From an uncultured Acetatifactor sp. (GTDB lineage: Bacteria > Bacillota > Clostridia > Lachnospirales > Lachnospiraceae): a stretch of DNA of 64,000 nucleotides. How positions within the stretch are numbered: position 1 is the first letter of the stretch; the number at the start of each line of letters is the position of its first letter. The translations under genes and the position numbers were made by a program. The notes beneath the pieces are model-generated. The model did not search any database and was not told where the DNA came from. It saw nothing but the letters and a program-made list of their open reading frames with translations. Shown in pieces: positions 15,522 through 23,578 of the stretch. The DNA lies in contig CANQJL010000002.1 of assembly GCA_947624245.1 (NCBI GenBank), positions 62,001-126,000 of the forward strand. Reading direction: 5' to 3'.

Positions 15522-18500
15522 ATGAAAAAGTTTGAGAAACGAGTAATTTCAGTGGCACTGATCATAGCGCTGGTTGCGACGACAGTTACACTGTCGCCCA
15601 AGTTGCGGGACGCATCGGTGACGCACGCGGCGCCGGCGGCTAGGGTTGGGAATGCTTACAGAGGCGAGGTAACAAGCCTTGACGAGCTTCCCCAGTCTCA
15701 TAATGCCAACTGGCAGGGTCTGCAGAGAGGAACCGCAGATCGGCCTTTTGTGGTGCTGGAATTGGTGCCGGATAAGAAGATTGCCGAGATCGGTTATATG
15801 ATCGGCGGCTGTGAGCCTGTGGATATCAACAGGCTGCTTTTGAACGGAAATGCCATGAGTCAGATTGATAACATGGGATTCCTCGATCAGAGCAGTAAGC
15901 AGGAAAATCGCACCTTGTTTCTGGACGAAATACTGTACATGTATCGGAACGATAGTGTTGTGTTGCCTGATTTAAAAAATTCTGCAAATAGAGAGACTAT
16001 GTTGCAGAAGCTGACTGGTCAAGGCGGTAGTGTTGCCGGCGGCGGAACAGAATCAAAAGCAGGATTTGTAAAAAATACCAGTGGCACAGCAGTATACGGA
16101 TATTTTGAGAAGGTCGCAGACGGAACGGGATATTTTAATATTACTGTGGAGGAAGACGTTTCGGGCAATTCTTCGACAACGTCCTCAAAGAGTCCTGTAA
16201 AAATTATGGAGGTCCCCGGCACAAAGGAATCCGCTCCTGCAGGCAACACTGACCCTGCAGATGAGTCGGAGGAATCTTCGGGCTCCTCTGAGCCTTCGGA
16301 ATCCCAAGAATCCTCGGAATCCGGAGGAGATACTTCGACTGCTTATATCGGCGGCTCTTTGGTCCTGACGAGTGAAGTGGGCGACGGAACCAGCGATGGA
16401 AATGAAGGCGATGACAGCTCTGCCTCCGGCGGAAATGAAGGCGGCAGCAACTCCACCACCAGTGAGAATGAAGAAGGCGGCAATAATAATGGTTGGAGTC
16501 TGCTTGGACTTACTCCTCCGGAACTGCTCGGGTATAAGGTAAAGGTGGAGTATGTAGCGGAAGGTACAGGCGGCTGGAGATGGGTCACTGCCGGAAATAA
16601 GGATGATGGTAATACGTATGAGAATATTACGATTGGTACAGAAACGACATTAAAGGTGGATCCTCGGGCCACGGGAAGGCTGTATACAACGAGAACTCCA
16701 GGATCGACAGGTGATTCCGACACAGCTTATACAATATATGGTATCTCTTATTCCGAGTATAAGAACAATGAATTGTTCCTGAAAAATTCCATGTCCATCA
16801 GTGAAGATAAGGTGGCAGATTACTCCGTTGTGGTCAAGACCTTAACGCCGAAGGAATTAAATGAGGAGCCTGACTGGATTGAGTATGCGGATCTTGTCTA
16901 TATGAACTGCATAAATCACAGAGGCGGTACCGATAGTTTTATCGATAAGTACTATGAAGCATGGGAGAGCTCTTCGGGAACAACTGCAACAAAAATGGAG
17001 TCATTTGCCGAGAACGATCTTGATTTCCCTACGGCATTAAAGCTGTACAAGAAAGTCACCAGGCTTTCAAATTACGCCGGCATCATGATCGAGGAGCAGG
17101 TCTATAAGAGCTCGGAAACAACGCTTTCGGCAGTGAAGAGTAGTAATACAATAGATCCGGTCAAAATCAAGTTATATGACTGGAACTTTAAAGAGTATCC
17201 TGACAACTGGGGCAATGAGGTCAAAGAGTTTCAAAATAAGCCAGGCTGCAATAATAACATATATAAGCTGTGTGTCATGTTGCTTTGCATGGACCCCAAC
17301 CTGTTCAGTAAGATCTATCTGAATGAGAGCCACCCGCTGATCAACGAGCAGGGCGAATATCTCATGCAGGAGGGAGATGCAAGAACTTATTGGAATACCC
17401 GCACCTTTATGTTGGTTCCGCCCAACACGGATGTGTATAGTAATAACGGAAATTCCTATTACCAGTATTTTAATTCTAATGATGCGTTTGCGTCATACCA
17501 GTTCTGTACCGGCCCTGAAAGTATACAAAGGTGGGTACAGGGGCATGTGCTGAGTTGTGGCGGAAATGATATGACAATGGCCAGTGCTTTTTTGGGAGAA
17601 CTGCAGAACAGCGAAAAGTTTACCGATTTCCATGAATTCTGCGCAGCGGACGGCAATCATGCCCAAACCGTTGCGGAGGCTGTCAAGTATATCCTGAATG
17701 CAGCAGACAGCGGCCCTTACGGTGAGAATCTGACCATCAATGTGCTGGATATCGAGCCCTCCGTGGGTCTGGATAAGGACAGCAATCCCGACTGGATGGT
17801 GACGGAGAATTATATTCAGTGGCTGATTCCTTCCTTTGCGGGCAAGATCAATATCACCCATCAGACTACGGCGCAATTCATCGGTATGGCGGAGGATCTG
17901 AACGCGGAGTACCAGATGATATTCATGGGCCTGGATGTGGGCGGGTATAATACGCGCCGGAAGACTGTGGGCAATCGTCAGATAGATGTGCCCGTTTGGA
18001 ACGACAAGGTAATGTACAATAACGGTGTGATCTATACGCACACCGGCGATATGGTGTTCAGTACGGAGTATGTCCAGAGTCGTAATAGCGGTACGGAGAT
18101 CAGAAGCCGTTCCGTAAATTGGATCGCCAACGAGAGAGGAAACTGGGATACTTGGACCAAGCAGCTCCTGCGTCTGCCCGGCAATGATATCAGTAAATTA
18201 AAGAGCGCGGAGCTTCAGAGCTTTTTGAAGTCCGGCAGATGCGTGGTTGCGGAGCAGTATCTGTATGATCTGCAGCAGCCTGTCATCGACAAGTATTCCG
18301 TGGTATATGATTTTATAAACAGCTCCAAGGAGATAAGATATCCTCTGTACAGTGTGCTGCAGGCCGATTATATCGACAAGACGGTGCGCGCTACCACCAC
18401 GGAGGCAGTTACCTTTACACAGCTTCCCGCGGAGTACAACGGCTCCACGCCGGATAACAGCGCGGCGATCACCAACCCGAACTATCTGCCCACCAACAGC

Positions 18501-20525
18501 GGCAGAGCCTATATGTCGTTCCGATTCAACGTGACGGAGGCGGGATATTCCTACCGTATCTATGTGGATCAGGATAAAGACAGTAAGTTCGACGACAACG
18601 AAGTCATCCTTACCGGTGCGGCGAATGTTGGCGAGAACAACCCTGTTTATCAGGTAGGTGTTTCCACTGTAGGGCTGGTACAGTGGAAGATAGAAGTTTA
18701 TAAGACCGACAATCCGGACGTCCGGTTCGTGAAGACCGGCTGCTCGGCAGTGAGCAGGAACGGCAACAGTGCGACTGCGAAGAAGGAAGTGAACGTCCTG
18801 CAGATCATGCCTACGGAGCCTTGGGATGAGGCGGCGTACAATGCGGGTACTACGAATGACGGCCGTCTGAACCTTGAGACGAACGAGCTGTTCATCAAGT
18901 ACTCCAAGGATCTGGTGGATTATGATCTGAAGATCCACTCCGTGAGCTGGGCAGAATTTTCCGAGTGCTTTGAAGGCAACGGATTCTCTTACGATTATAC
19001 CGTGCCGATTACGGACGGCGAGGAGGGCGGAGCGCCCAATCCCGAGAATCTGGATCAGATCGGAACACTGAAGGACGGCTCCAGGCTGGAGTCCTACAAT
19101 ATGTTCGTGATCGGATTCGGCGATACCTACGGCGGTGTCAATCTGTCCAACAAGGACGGGCAGGTGGATTACTTAAGGTACTTCCTTGACATGGATAAGA
19201 GTATTCTCTTTACCCATGACTTGAGTTCCCTGTATAATCTGCCTGATGATAAGAATAATAAGCAGATTTTCGGCTTTACGGTGAACGCGCTGATGCGTGA
19301 CCTGATGGGCATGAACCGTTACGGTACGGTGAGCCGCATGGCGGATAAGACAGGAGATCCTGCCGAGGTGAATCGTCTGATCACCTATCAGAATCAGAAC
19401 GCAGATAAGTACGATACGCTGCAGTGTCAGGATGAGAATGGAACTTTGATGACCAGTGTGGCCGCTCACGGATATACGTATTATTCACTGAAGCGTCTCG
19501 GCTGGGATAACACTAACACTAATATTAACTTTAAGCAAGTGGGTCAGGATGGCCGTCAGGAGTATTATCAGCCTTGGATCTGCAAGATGCCTTACAGGTA
19601 TATGATTGAGAGCCCTCAGGGCGGAAAGCTTGCAGGCGAAGGCACCGGATTTAACAATGCCAACGATATCACCACCAAGGCGTCCAAGGTGAACGAGGGC
19701 CAGATCACCACGTATCCTTACAAGATCAGCGATACGCTGACTGTGGCGAATACGCACGGACAGTGGTATGCATTAAGCCCTGAGGATCCCGATGTAACGG
19801 TATGGTATTGTCTGGCCGGTGACGACACCGCGAAGGTGACGGGAACCCGTGAGCTGAATGATACGGCGGGCAGCTCCATCACTTATGCCGTGTCTCCTAA
19901 CGACACTATGAACAATTACTATATTTACAGCAAGGGCAACATTTTCTACACCGGCGTGGGTCATGCGACCATCGGTAAGAATGTGAACGATCCTCAGGCT
20001 ATGGAGGTGAAGCTGTTCATCAATACCATGATCGCGGCTGCAAATGCATCTTATGATCCGCCTATCGTAGAGGTGAATAATGATGAGTCGGTGCTGACCG
20101 ATGTGCGGCCTGAGCATCTTGGATATAGTATTGATCTGATTCAGAATTTTGATGAGCTGGGAGGTTCGGGTTATTTCTCCAGCAATGTGACTTACGGAAC
20201 CGACACTTACACGGTTGAATTTACGCCTGTGGATTACAACCTTGTGACAACGACGCTGACCTGTACGATTCAGATAGGCGATCCGGCTGCCGGCGGCACG
20301 TATATTGATGAGGTTCGGACGGCTTCCGGAACAGTGGTCCGTGCAAATGCGGCTCATGAGTTCAACTTCCAGAACCACCAGGATTACACGCTGCTTTACC
20401 CGAAGCATTATCTGGGCAACGACGACACGCGGACGATTACCTTTAAGATCAAGAACGACCGCGTGACGGGAGAGGGTGTAACGGACCTGCACATGACGCT
20501 GCAGCCCCTGTTCCCGCTGGATTAA
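15522..20525 (+). CDS. 1667-residue secreted protein, DUF5057-like, pilus-cluster associated
   Basis: The signal peptide (KKFEKR then VISVALIIALVATTVTLS) probably has a cleavage site near THAAPA, residues 35-38. The segment RPFVVLELVPDKKIAEIGYM at about 75-95, followed by IGGCEPVDI, resembles proteins I remember as DUF5057. Similar strands open later blocks: INVLDIEPS (about 737) and VNVLQIMPT (about 1090), each followed by Rossmann/GATase-like text, suggesting three related modules. Residues about 236-324 are Ser/Glu/Gly-rich and probably disordered. The last 180 residues look beta-rich. No LPXTG and no C-terminal membrane segment. GAGGGATCAAGT precedes the ATG. Last gene before the strong terminator, so a substrate, tip adhesin or partner of the pilus is likely, but unproven. 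Confidence 0.7.
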   Translation: MKKFEKRVISVALIIALVATTVTLSPKLRDASVTHAAPAARVGNAYRGEVTSLDELPQSHNANWQGLQRGTADRPFVVLELVPDKKIAEIGYMIGGCEPVDINRLLLNGNAMSQIDNMGFLDQSSKQENRTLFLDEILYMYRNDSVVLPDLKNSANRETMLQKLTGQGGSVAGGGTESKAGFVKNTSGTAVYGYFEKVADGTGYFNITVEEDVSGNSSTTSSKSPVKIMEVPGTKESAPAGNTDPADESEESSGSSEPSESQESSESGGDTSTAYIGGSLVLTSEVGDGTSDGNEGDDSSASGGNEGGSNSTTSENEEGGNNNGWSLLGLTPPELLGYKVKVEYVAEGTGGWRWVTAGNKDDGNTYENITIGTETTLKVDPRATGRLYTTRTPGSTGDSDTAYTIYGISYSEYKNNELFLKNSMSISEDKVADYSVVVKTLTPKELNEEPDWIEYADLVYMNCINHRGGTDSFIDKYYEAWESSSGTTATKMESFAENDLDFPTALKLYKKVTRLSNYAGIMIEEQVYKSSETTLSAVKSSNTIDPVKIKLYDWNFKEYPDNWGNEVKEFQNKPGCNNNIYKLCVMLLCMDPNLFSKIYLNESHPLINEQGEYLMQEGDARTYWNTRTFMLVPPNTDVYSNNGNSYYQYFNSNDAFASYQFCTGPESIQRWVQGHVLSCGGNDMTMASAFLGELQNSEKFTDFHEFCAADGNHAQTVAEAVKYILNAADSGPYGENLTINVLDIEPSVGLDKDSNPDWMVTENYIQWLIPSFAGKINITHQTTAQFIGMAEDLNAEYQMIFMGLDVGGYNTRRKTVGNRQIDVPVWNDKVMYNNGVIYTHTGDMVFSTEYVQSRNSGTEIRSRSVNWIANERGNWDTWTKQLLRLPGNDISKLKSAELQSFLKSGRCVVAEQYLYDLQQPVIDKYSVVYDFINSSKEIRYPLYSVLQADYIDKTVRATTTEAVTFTQLPAEYNGSTPDNSAAITNPNYLPTNSGRAYMSFRFNVTEAGYSYRIYVDQDKDSKFDDNEVILTGAANVGENNPVYQVGVSTVGLVQWKIEVYKTDNPDVRFVKTGCSAVSRNGNSATAKKEVNVLQIMPTEPWDEAAYNAGTTNDGRLNLETNELFIKYSKDLVDYDLKIHSVSWAEFSECFEGNGFSYDYTVPITDGEEGGAPNPENLDQIGTLKDGSRLESYNMFVIGFGDTYGGVNLSNKDGQVDYLRYFLDMDKSILFTHDLSSLYNLPDDKNNKQIFGFTVNALMRDLMGMNRYGTVSRMADKTGDPAEVNRLITYQNQNADKYDTLQCQDENGTLMTSVAAHGYTYYSLKRLGWDNTNTNINFKQVGQDGRQEYYQPWICKMPYRYMIESPQGGKLAGEGTGFNNANDITTKASKVNEGQITTYPYKISDTLTVANTHGQWYALSPEDPDVTVWYCLAGDDTAKVTGTRELNDTAGSSITYAVSPNDTMNNYYIYSKGNIFYTGVGHATIGKNVNDPQAMEVKLFINTMIAAANASYDPPIVEVNNDESVLTDVRPEHLGYSIDLIQNFDELGGSGYFSSNVTYGTDTYTVEFTPVDYNLVTTTLTCTIQIGDPAAGGTYIDEVRTASGTVVRANAAHEFNFQNHQDYTLLYPKHYLGNDDTRTITFKIKNDRVTGEGVTDLHMTLQPLFPLD

Positions 20526-20548
20526 GAGAGGGAAGGGCCAACTAAAGT

Positions 20549-20584
20549 AAAAAGAGCAGGACATTTCGGTGTCCTGCTCTTTTT
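20549..20584. terminator. strong bidirectional rho-independent terminator
   Basis: A 15-bp perfect stem (AAAAAGAGCAGGACA at 20549-20563, TGTCCTGCTCTTTTT at 20570-20584) with loop TTTCGG. T runs occur on both strands, so it ends the pilus cluster and the converging minus-strand nuclease gene. Confidence 0.95.
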
Positions 20585-20633
20585 GTGGTCTGTGCAGCCG
20601 CTTTATTGGCGCTGGACTTGCGCGGTTCCTGCT

Positions 20634-21605
20634 TTATTGACTCTGGCTGTCCCCGCCTTTTTGCACATCTTCCTCCGGTACATAATTTACTTCGATATTG
20701 TGGTCGGCAAGCAATTTCCTGAGACGACGGTTCTCCGCCTCCATCTCAGCGATCTTTGCTCTTTGCTCCGCAAAGATCATGCTCGGCAGAATAATAGATG
20801 TCTCCATAGTGTCTTTCGCCTCCTTATGCAGCGCTGGGTGCTTCGCCAGGACTCGGTCAACGGCGTGCCGGAACAGCGCCATGTAGTTGGAACATTCTTC
20901 CTGGCTCAAATACCCATCGTTTAATTCTGTATTTAATAAAAATATAACATCATTCAAAAATTCTGTCAACTCTGTTTTAGTAAGAGGGTGCTTGAGCTTG
21001 GATCTCAGCTTTGGCCGAAGGCGCAGGATCGTGTACGGGATAAAGAGAGTGAGATGTTTTTTCCGAATGTCCTCGAGAGAGTAGGACTGGATCTTTACGG
21101 TGGGAATTTCATAGATATGTTCGCTGTCGTCCTGAAAGATGACGCGGCATCTCAGGCGGTCGGGGATGGCACTGTTCCTTTCGGGATAGATGACGACGGA
21201 ACGCGGGAAGTGCAGAATGATCTCGCCGGTGTCCTGATCGACGGACCTTGCATGTTGTATGGCAAAGCGCACGTCGTAGGAGAACATTCGAATGACCATT
21301 TCAGATTCGTTCCGCATCTGACATTCCAGATGATAGTGATCGGTCCCGGCCACCAAAAGCGTCATATCCATGAAGGTGGAGCCCGGCGGAACCCCGCGTT
21401 CCTCCGGAAAGGAGGAGGTCTCTGTGGAGAGCAGTGTGACAGGGGTGTCAGGCGGGTACTCCTTCCCGTATACTTCTTTAAAGAGCGGGAACAGCTGAGA
21501 GGGCATGGCGGTGACAATGGCCTTCAGGATCTCGTCCCACAGCTTTCTGCCGTCGATTGCTGCGGGAATTTCATTCAGTATCTCATTTAGTTCTTTTGGG
21601 GGCAT
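20634..21605 (-). CDS. Rpn/PD-(D/E)XK family nuclease-like protein
   Basis: The fold signature is D in STFMDMTLLVAG, then the E-x-Q motif in HYHLECQMRNE (about residues 80-97), as in Rpn (YhgA-like) recombination-promoting nucleases, which are common and often multi-copy in Lachnospiraceae. The C-terminal quarter is coiled (EQRAKIAEMEAENRRLRKLL) and ends in a charged tail. GAAAGGAG lies 5 bases before the ATG at 21605, so I start there (323 residues) and not at the weaker start 7 codons upstream. It has its own promoter and a structured leader, and shares the terminator at 20549. DNA cleavage by this copy is inferred from the motif only. Confidence 0.75.
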   Translation of the reverse strand: MPPKELNEILNEIPAAIDGRKLWDEILKAIVTAMPSQLFPLFKEVYGKEYPPDTPVTLLSTETSSFPEERGVPPGSTFMDMTLLVAGTDHYHLECQMRNESEMVIRMFSYDVRFAIQHARSVDQDTGEIILHFPRSVVIYPERNSAIPDRLRCRVIFQDDSEHIYEIPTVKIQSYSLEDIRKKHLTLFIPYTILRLRPKLRSKLKHPLTKTELTEFLNDVIFLLNTELNDGYLSQEECSNYMALFRHAVDRVLAKHPALHKEAKDTMETSIILPSMIFAEQRAKIAEMEAENRRLRKLLADHNIEVNYVPEEDVQKGGDSQSQ

Positions 21606-21629
21606 AAAATCTCCTTTCTTTTTCATACT

Positions 21630-21696
21630 GCAACAGGTTGCAAAAACTGTGAAACGCGGCGAAACGCCGGATAGGAGTGCCTGCCTGCAGGCAGGC
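21630..21696 (-). promoter_or_regulatory. three-hairpin 5' leader of the Rpn-like gene
   Basis: Between promoter and start lie an 18-bp perfect palindrome GCCTGCCTGCAGGCAGGC (21679-21696), CGGCGAAACGCCG (21657-21669) and GCAACAGGTTGC (21630-21641). In the minus-strand RNA the last hairpin ends about 12 bases before the ribosome binding site. Function unknown. Confidence 0.5.
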
Positions 21697-21718
21697 CTTA
21701 AGAATGTTTATGAACAGT

Positions 21719-21747
21719 ATTATAACAGCGAGCCGGAGGATTGTAAA
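21719..21747 (-). promoter_or_regulatory. sigma-A promoter of the Rpn-like gene
   Basis: On the minus strand TTTACA (21742-21747) and TATAAT (21719-21724) are 17 bases apart. The sequence just beyond (21740-21778) contains a direct repeat ATTGTAAAGAATAAAAAA. Confidence 0.7.
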
Positions 21748-21780
21748 GAATAAAAAAGAATTGTAAAGAATAAAAAAACA

Positions 21781-21864
21781 GAAAATATGTTCGATTTTCC
21801 TGTTGACAAACAAATGTTCTTATGCTACCATACAATCAGAACAAATGTTCACGAACGTATGATC
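21781..21864 (+). promoter_or_regulatory. cluster of LexA-box-like sites at the LysM gene promoter
   Basis: Four copies of GAAC-N4-GTTC with at most one mismatch: GAAAATATGTTC (21781-21792), AAACAAATGTTC (21808-21819), the perfect GAACAAATGTTC (21839-21850) and GAACGTATGATC (21853-21864). They flank and overlap the promoter at 21803-21831. The consensus is the Firmicutes SOS box, and lexA lies 3.8 kb away. Confidence 0.75.
21803..21831 (+). promoter_or_regulatory. promoter of the YneA-like LysM gene
   Basis: TTGACA (21803-21808), a 17-base spacer, TACCAT (21826-21831). The second LexA-like site starts at the last base of the -35, and the third begins 7 bases after the -10, positions expected for repression. 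Confidence 0.75.
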
Positions 21865-21908
21865 TGGCGGCGAAAAGCAGCAGGAAAGACAGAAAGGGAC
21901 GTGAGGAC

Positions 21909-22316
21909 ATGAGAGTACAGAATAGGAGAGCACAGAGCAATTCCTTTGAAATAAGTGAGAGAGAGCAGAAAAGATATGCCAGAATCATGCGCCTGCGCAG
22001 AGAGCGCAGAAGAAAATGTCTGATGGGAACGGGCGCTATGATCGCTGTATTCTGCCTGATCATGACCTGTGCGTTTTCTTACAGCACGATTAGGACAAAT
22101 GCGAACGACGGTTACAAGTATTACACAAGAATTACTGTAGGCGCAGGAGAGTCTCTGTGGGAGCTCTCGGACGATTACATGGACGATGTACATTATGACA
22201 GTAAGAAGGAGTATATTGCCGAGGTCTGCAGCATCAATCACCTGGAAGATGCCGACGGCATCAACGCCGGACAGTCATTAGTTGTACCTTACTATTCTTC
22301 GGAATATATCAAATGA
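21909..22316 (+). CDS. YneA-like LysM membrane protein, probable SOS division inhibitor
   Basis: 135 residues: a basic N-terminal tail rich in Arg (RRERRRKC), one membrane segment (about 38-58, MGTGAMIAVFCLIMTCAFSY), then an extracellular LysM-like domain (about 72-127: ITVGAGESLWELSDDY...NAGQSLVVPYY). Bacillus YneA, the SOS cell-division inhibitor, has the same plan and lies next to lexA. Here the promoter carries LexA-like boxes and lexA lies 3.3 kb downstream of this gene. The start at 21909 has AAGGGACGTGAGGAC upstream; an open frame extends to 21822 but covers the promoter and operators. Function inferred from architecture, operators and context. Confidence 0.78.
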   Translation: MRVQNRRAQSNSFEISEREQKRYARIMRLRRERRRKCLMGTGAMIAVFCLIMTCAFSYSTIRTNANDGYKYYTRITVGAGESLWELSDDYMDDVHYDSKKEYIAEVCSINHLEDADGINAGQSLVVPYYSSEYIK

Positions 22317-22341
22317 GGCGCGTTATATCCCATGCCGCCGC

Positions 22342-23412
22342 TCAGTTGTCCTTATTGTCCTCCCGTAACCGTACATATTTAGCGGCTCGTCTGCGCCGCT
22401 CGTCGGCTTGGGCCGCATAGTGCTTGCGGGTAGTGTTGACATCGGAATGTCCCAGCACATCTGCCACCAGGTAGATATCTCCCGTCTCCTGATAGAGCGC
22501 TGTGCCGTAAGTGCTTCGCAGCTTGTGGGGCGTAATCTTTTTCAGGGTGGTCACACGGGACGCATATTTCTTGACAAGGTTCTCTACCGATCTGACTGCC
22601 AGCCTGCGGTTCTGCAGGGAGAGAAAGAGCGCGTCCTCATGTCCCTCTGTGGGAATGATCTGCTCCCTTTGCTCCAGATAGTCGAGAAGCGCGGTCTCTA
22701 CCTCCTCTCCGAAGTAGATGACGGCCTCATAACCGCCCTTGCGCCTTACCTTGATGCCTCCCACTTCAAAGTTCACATCTTTGATGTCCAGGCCTACGCA
22801 TTCGGACACACGTATTCCGGTGCCGAGGAGCAGGGTCAGCAGCGCAACGTCCCTTACTTTGGTCTTCTTGTGGTATTCCAGTTCCTTCTTCGTCAGCTTG
22901 GTGCCGTCCTCGACCTGATCCAACAGAATCGCAACTTCGTTGGGTTCCAGACGGATAATTTCCTTTTCGTGCAGCTTGGGTAGAGGGACGAGGGAGGCCG
23001 GATTGCTGCTTATCATTTCGTTCTGATAGAAGTAATTGTAGAAGCTGCGCAGCGCCGCAAGTTTTCTTGCCTTGCCGCGCTCATCGTTGGATATCTCCTT
23101 GCCGTCCTTTGCGTACAAGGTCATGTATTCCAGATATTCTTCGATGTCGAGCCTCGTGATCTGATCCAAAAGTGAAATGGGGTAGTCTTTGATCTCTGTC
23201 TTGGCGCAGACGGCATTGTTCTCGTGCATGTATTCAAAGAACAGTCTGATATCGTATGCATAGGCAAGTCGGGTGCGGGCGGAGGTGTATTCCTCGATTC
23301 CGCGGAAAAACGATTTGCAGAACGGCGGAAGAGTTTCCAGCACGGCGCGCATTTTCAGGATATTCTGTTTGGCCTGTTCATCATGGTAATTGTTCGACTT
23401 TATGACTGCCAT
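22342..23412 (-). CDS. tyrosine recombinase (XerC/D-like integrase)
   Basis: 356 residues with an N-terminal SAM-like core-binding domain (about 40-150) and a catalytic domain carrying the Arg in TGIRVSECVGL, HKLRSTYGT (His and Arg), GHSDVNTT and the nucleophile Tyr in TRKHYAA (about residue 333). These are the catalytic residues expected of a working phage-integrase-family enzyme. It converges with the LysM gene at a gap of 25 bases. I see no phage genes or flanking att duplication, and its length and the housekeeping neighbours suggest a resident Xer-type enzyme. Whether it acts at dif is unknown. Confidence 0.85.
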   Translation of the reverse strand: MAVIKSNNYHDEQAKQNILKMRAVLETLPPFCKSFFRGIEEYTSARTRLAYAYDIRLFFEYMHENNAVCAKTEIKDYPISLLDQITRLDIEEYLEYMTLYAKDGKEISNDERGKARKLAALRSFYNYFYQNEMISSNPASLVPLPKLHEKEIIRLEPNEVAILLDQVEDGTKLTKKELEYHKKTKVRDVALLTLLLGTGIRVSECVGLDIKDVNFEVGGIKVRRKGGYEAVIYFGEEVETALLDYLEQREQIIPTEGHEDALFLSLQNRRLAVRSVENLVKKYASRVTTLKKITPHKLRSTYGTALYQETGDIYLVADVLGHSDVNTTRKHYAAQADERRRRAAKYVRLREDNKDN

Positions 23413-23492
23413 TTCTTATCGGTCGTCCTTTCGTTGAGCCTCTACTATATATTTTAGTATGTTTGCGAAACAAAAACAATAGGATTTTTTCC

Positions 23493-23521
23493 TTGCTATA
23501 TGGACTGTTTCAGGGTAAGAT
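23493..23521 (+). promoter_or_regulatory. promoter of the AI-2E transporter-dtd operon
   Basis: TTGCTA (23493-23498), 17-base spacer, TAAGAT (23516-23521), followed by 57 bases of leader containing GGGGAAGGG. Confidence 0.55.
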
Positions 23522-23578
23522 AGTAGTATAACAAAACGTACCGGTCGTAAGCGATACAGGGGAAGGGATACGGTTCAT

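Noticed and set aside
21679..21696. Perfect palindrome as an attachment or dif site for the nearby tyrosine recombinase
   Set aside because: Recombinase core sites are imperfect with a central spacer; this palindrome has none and fits an RNA hairpin in the Rpn leader better.
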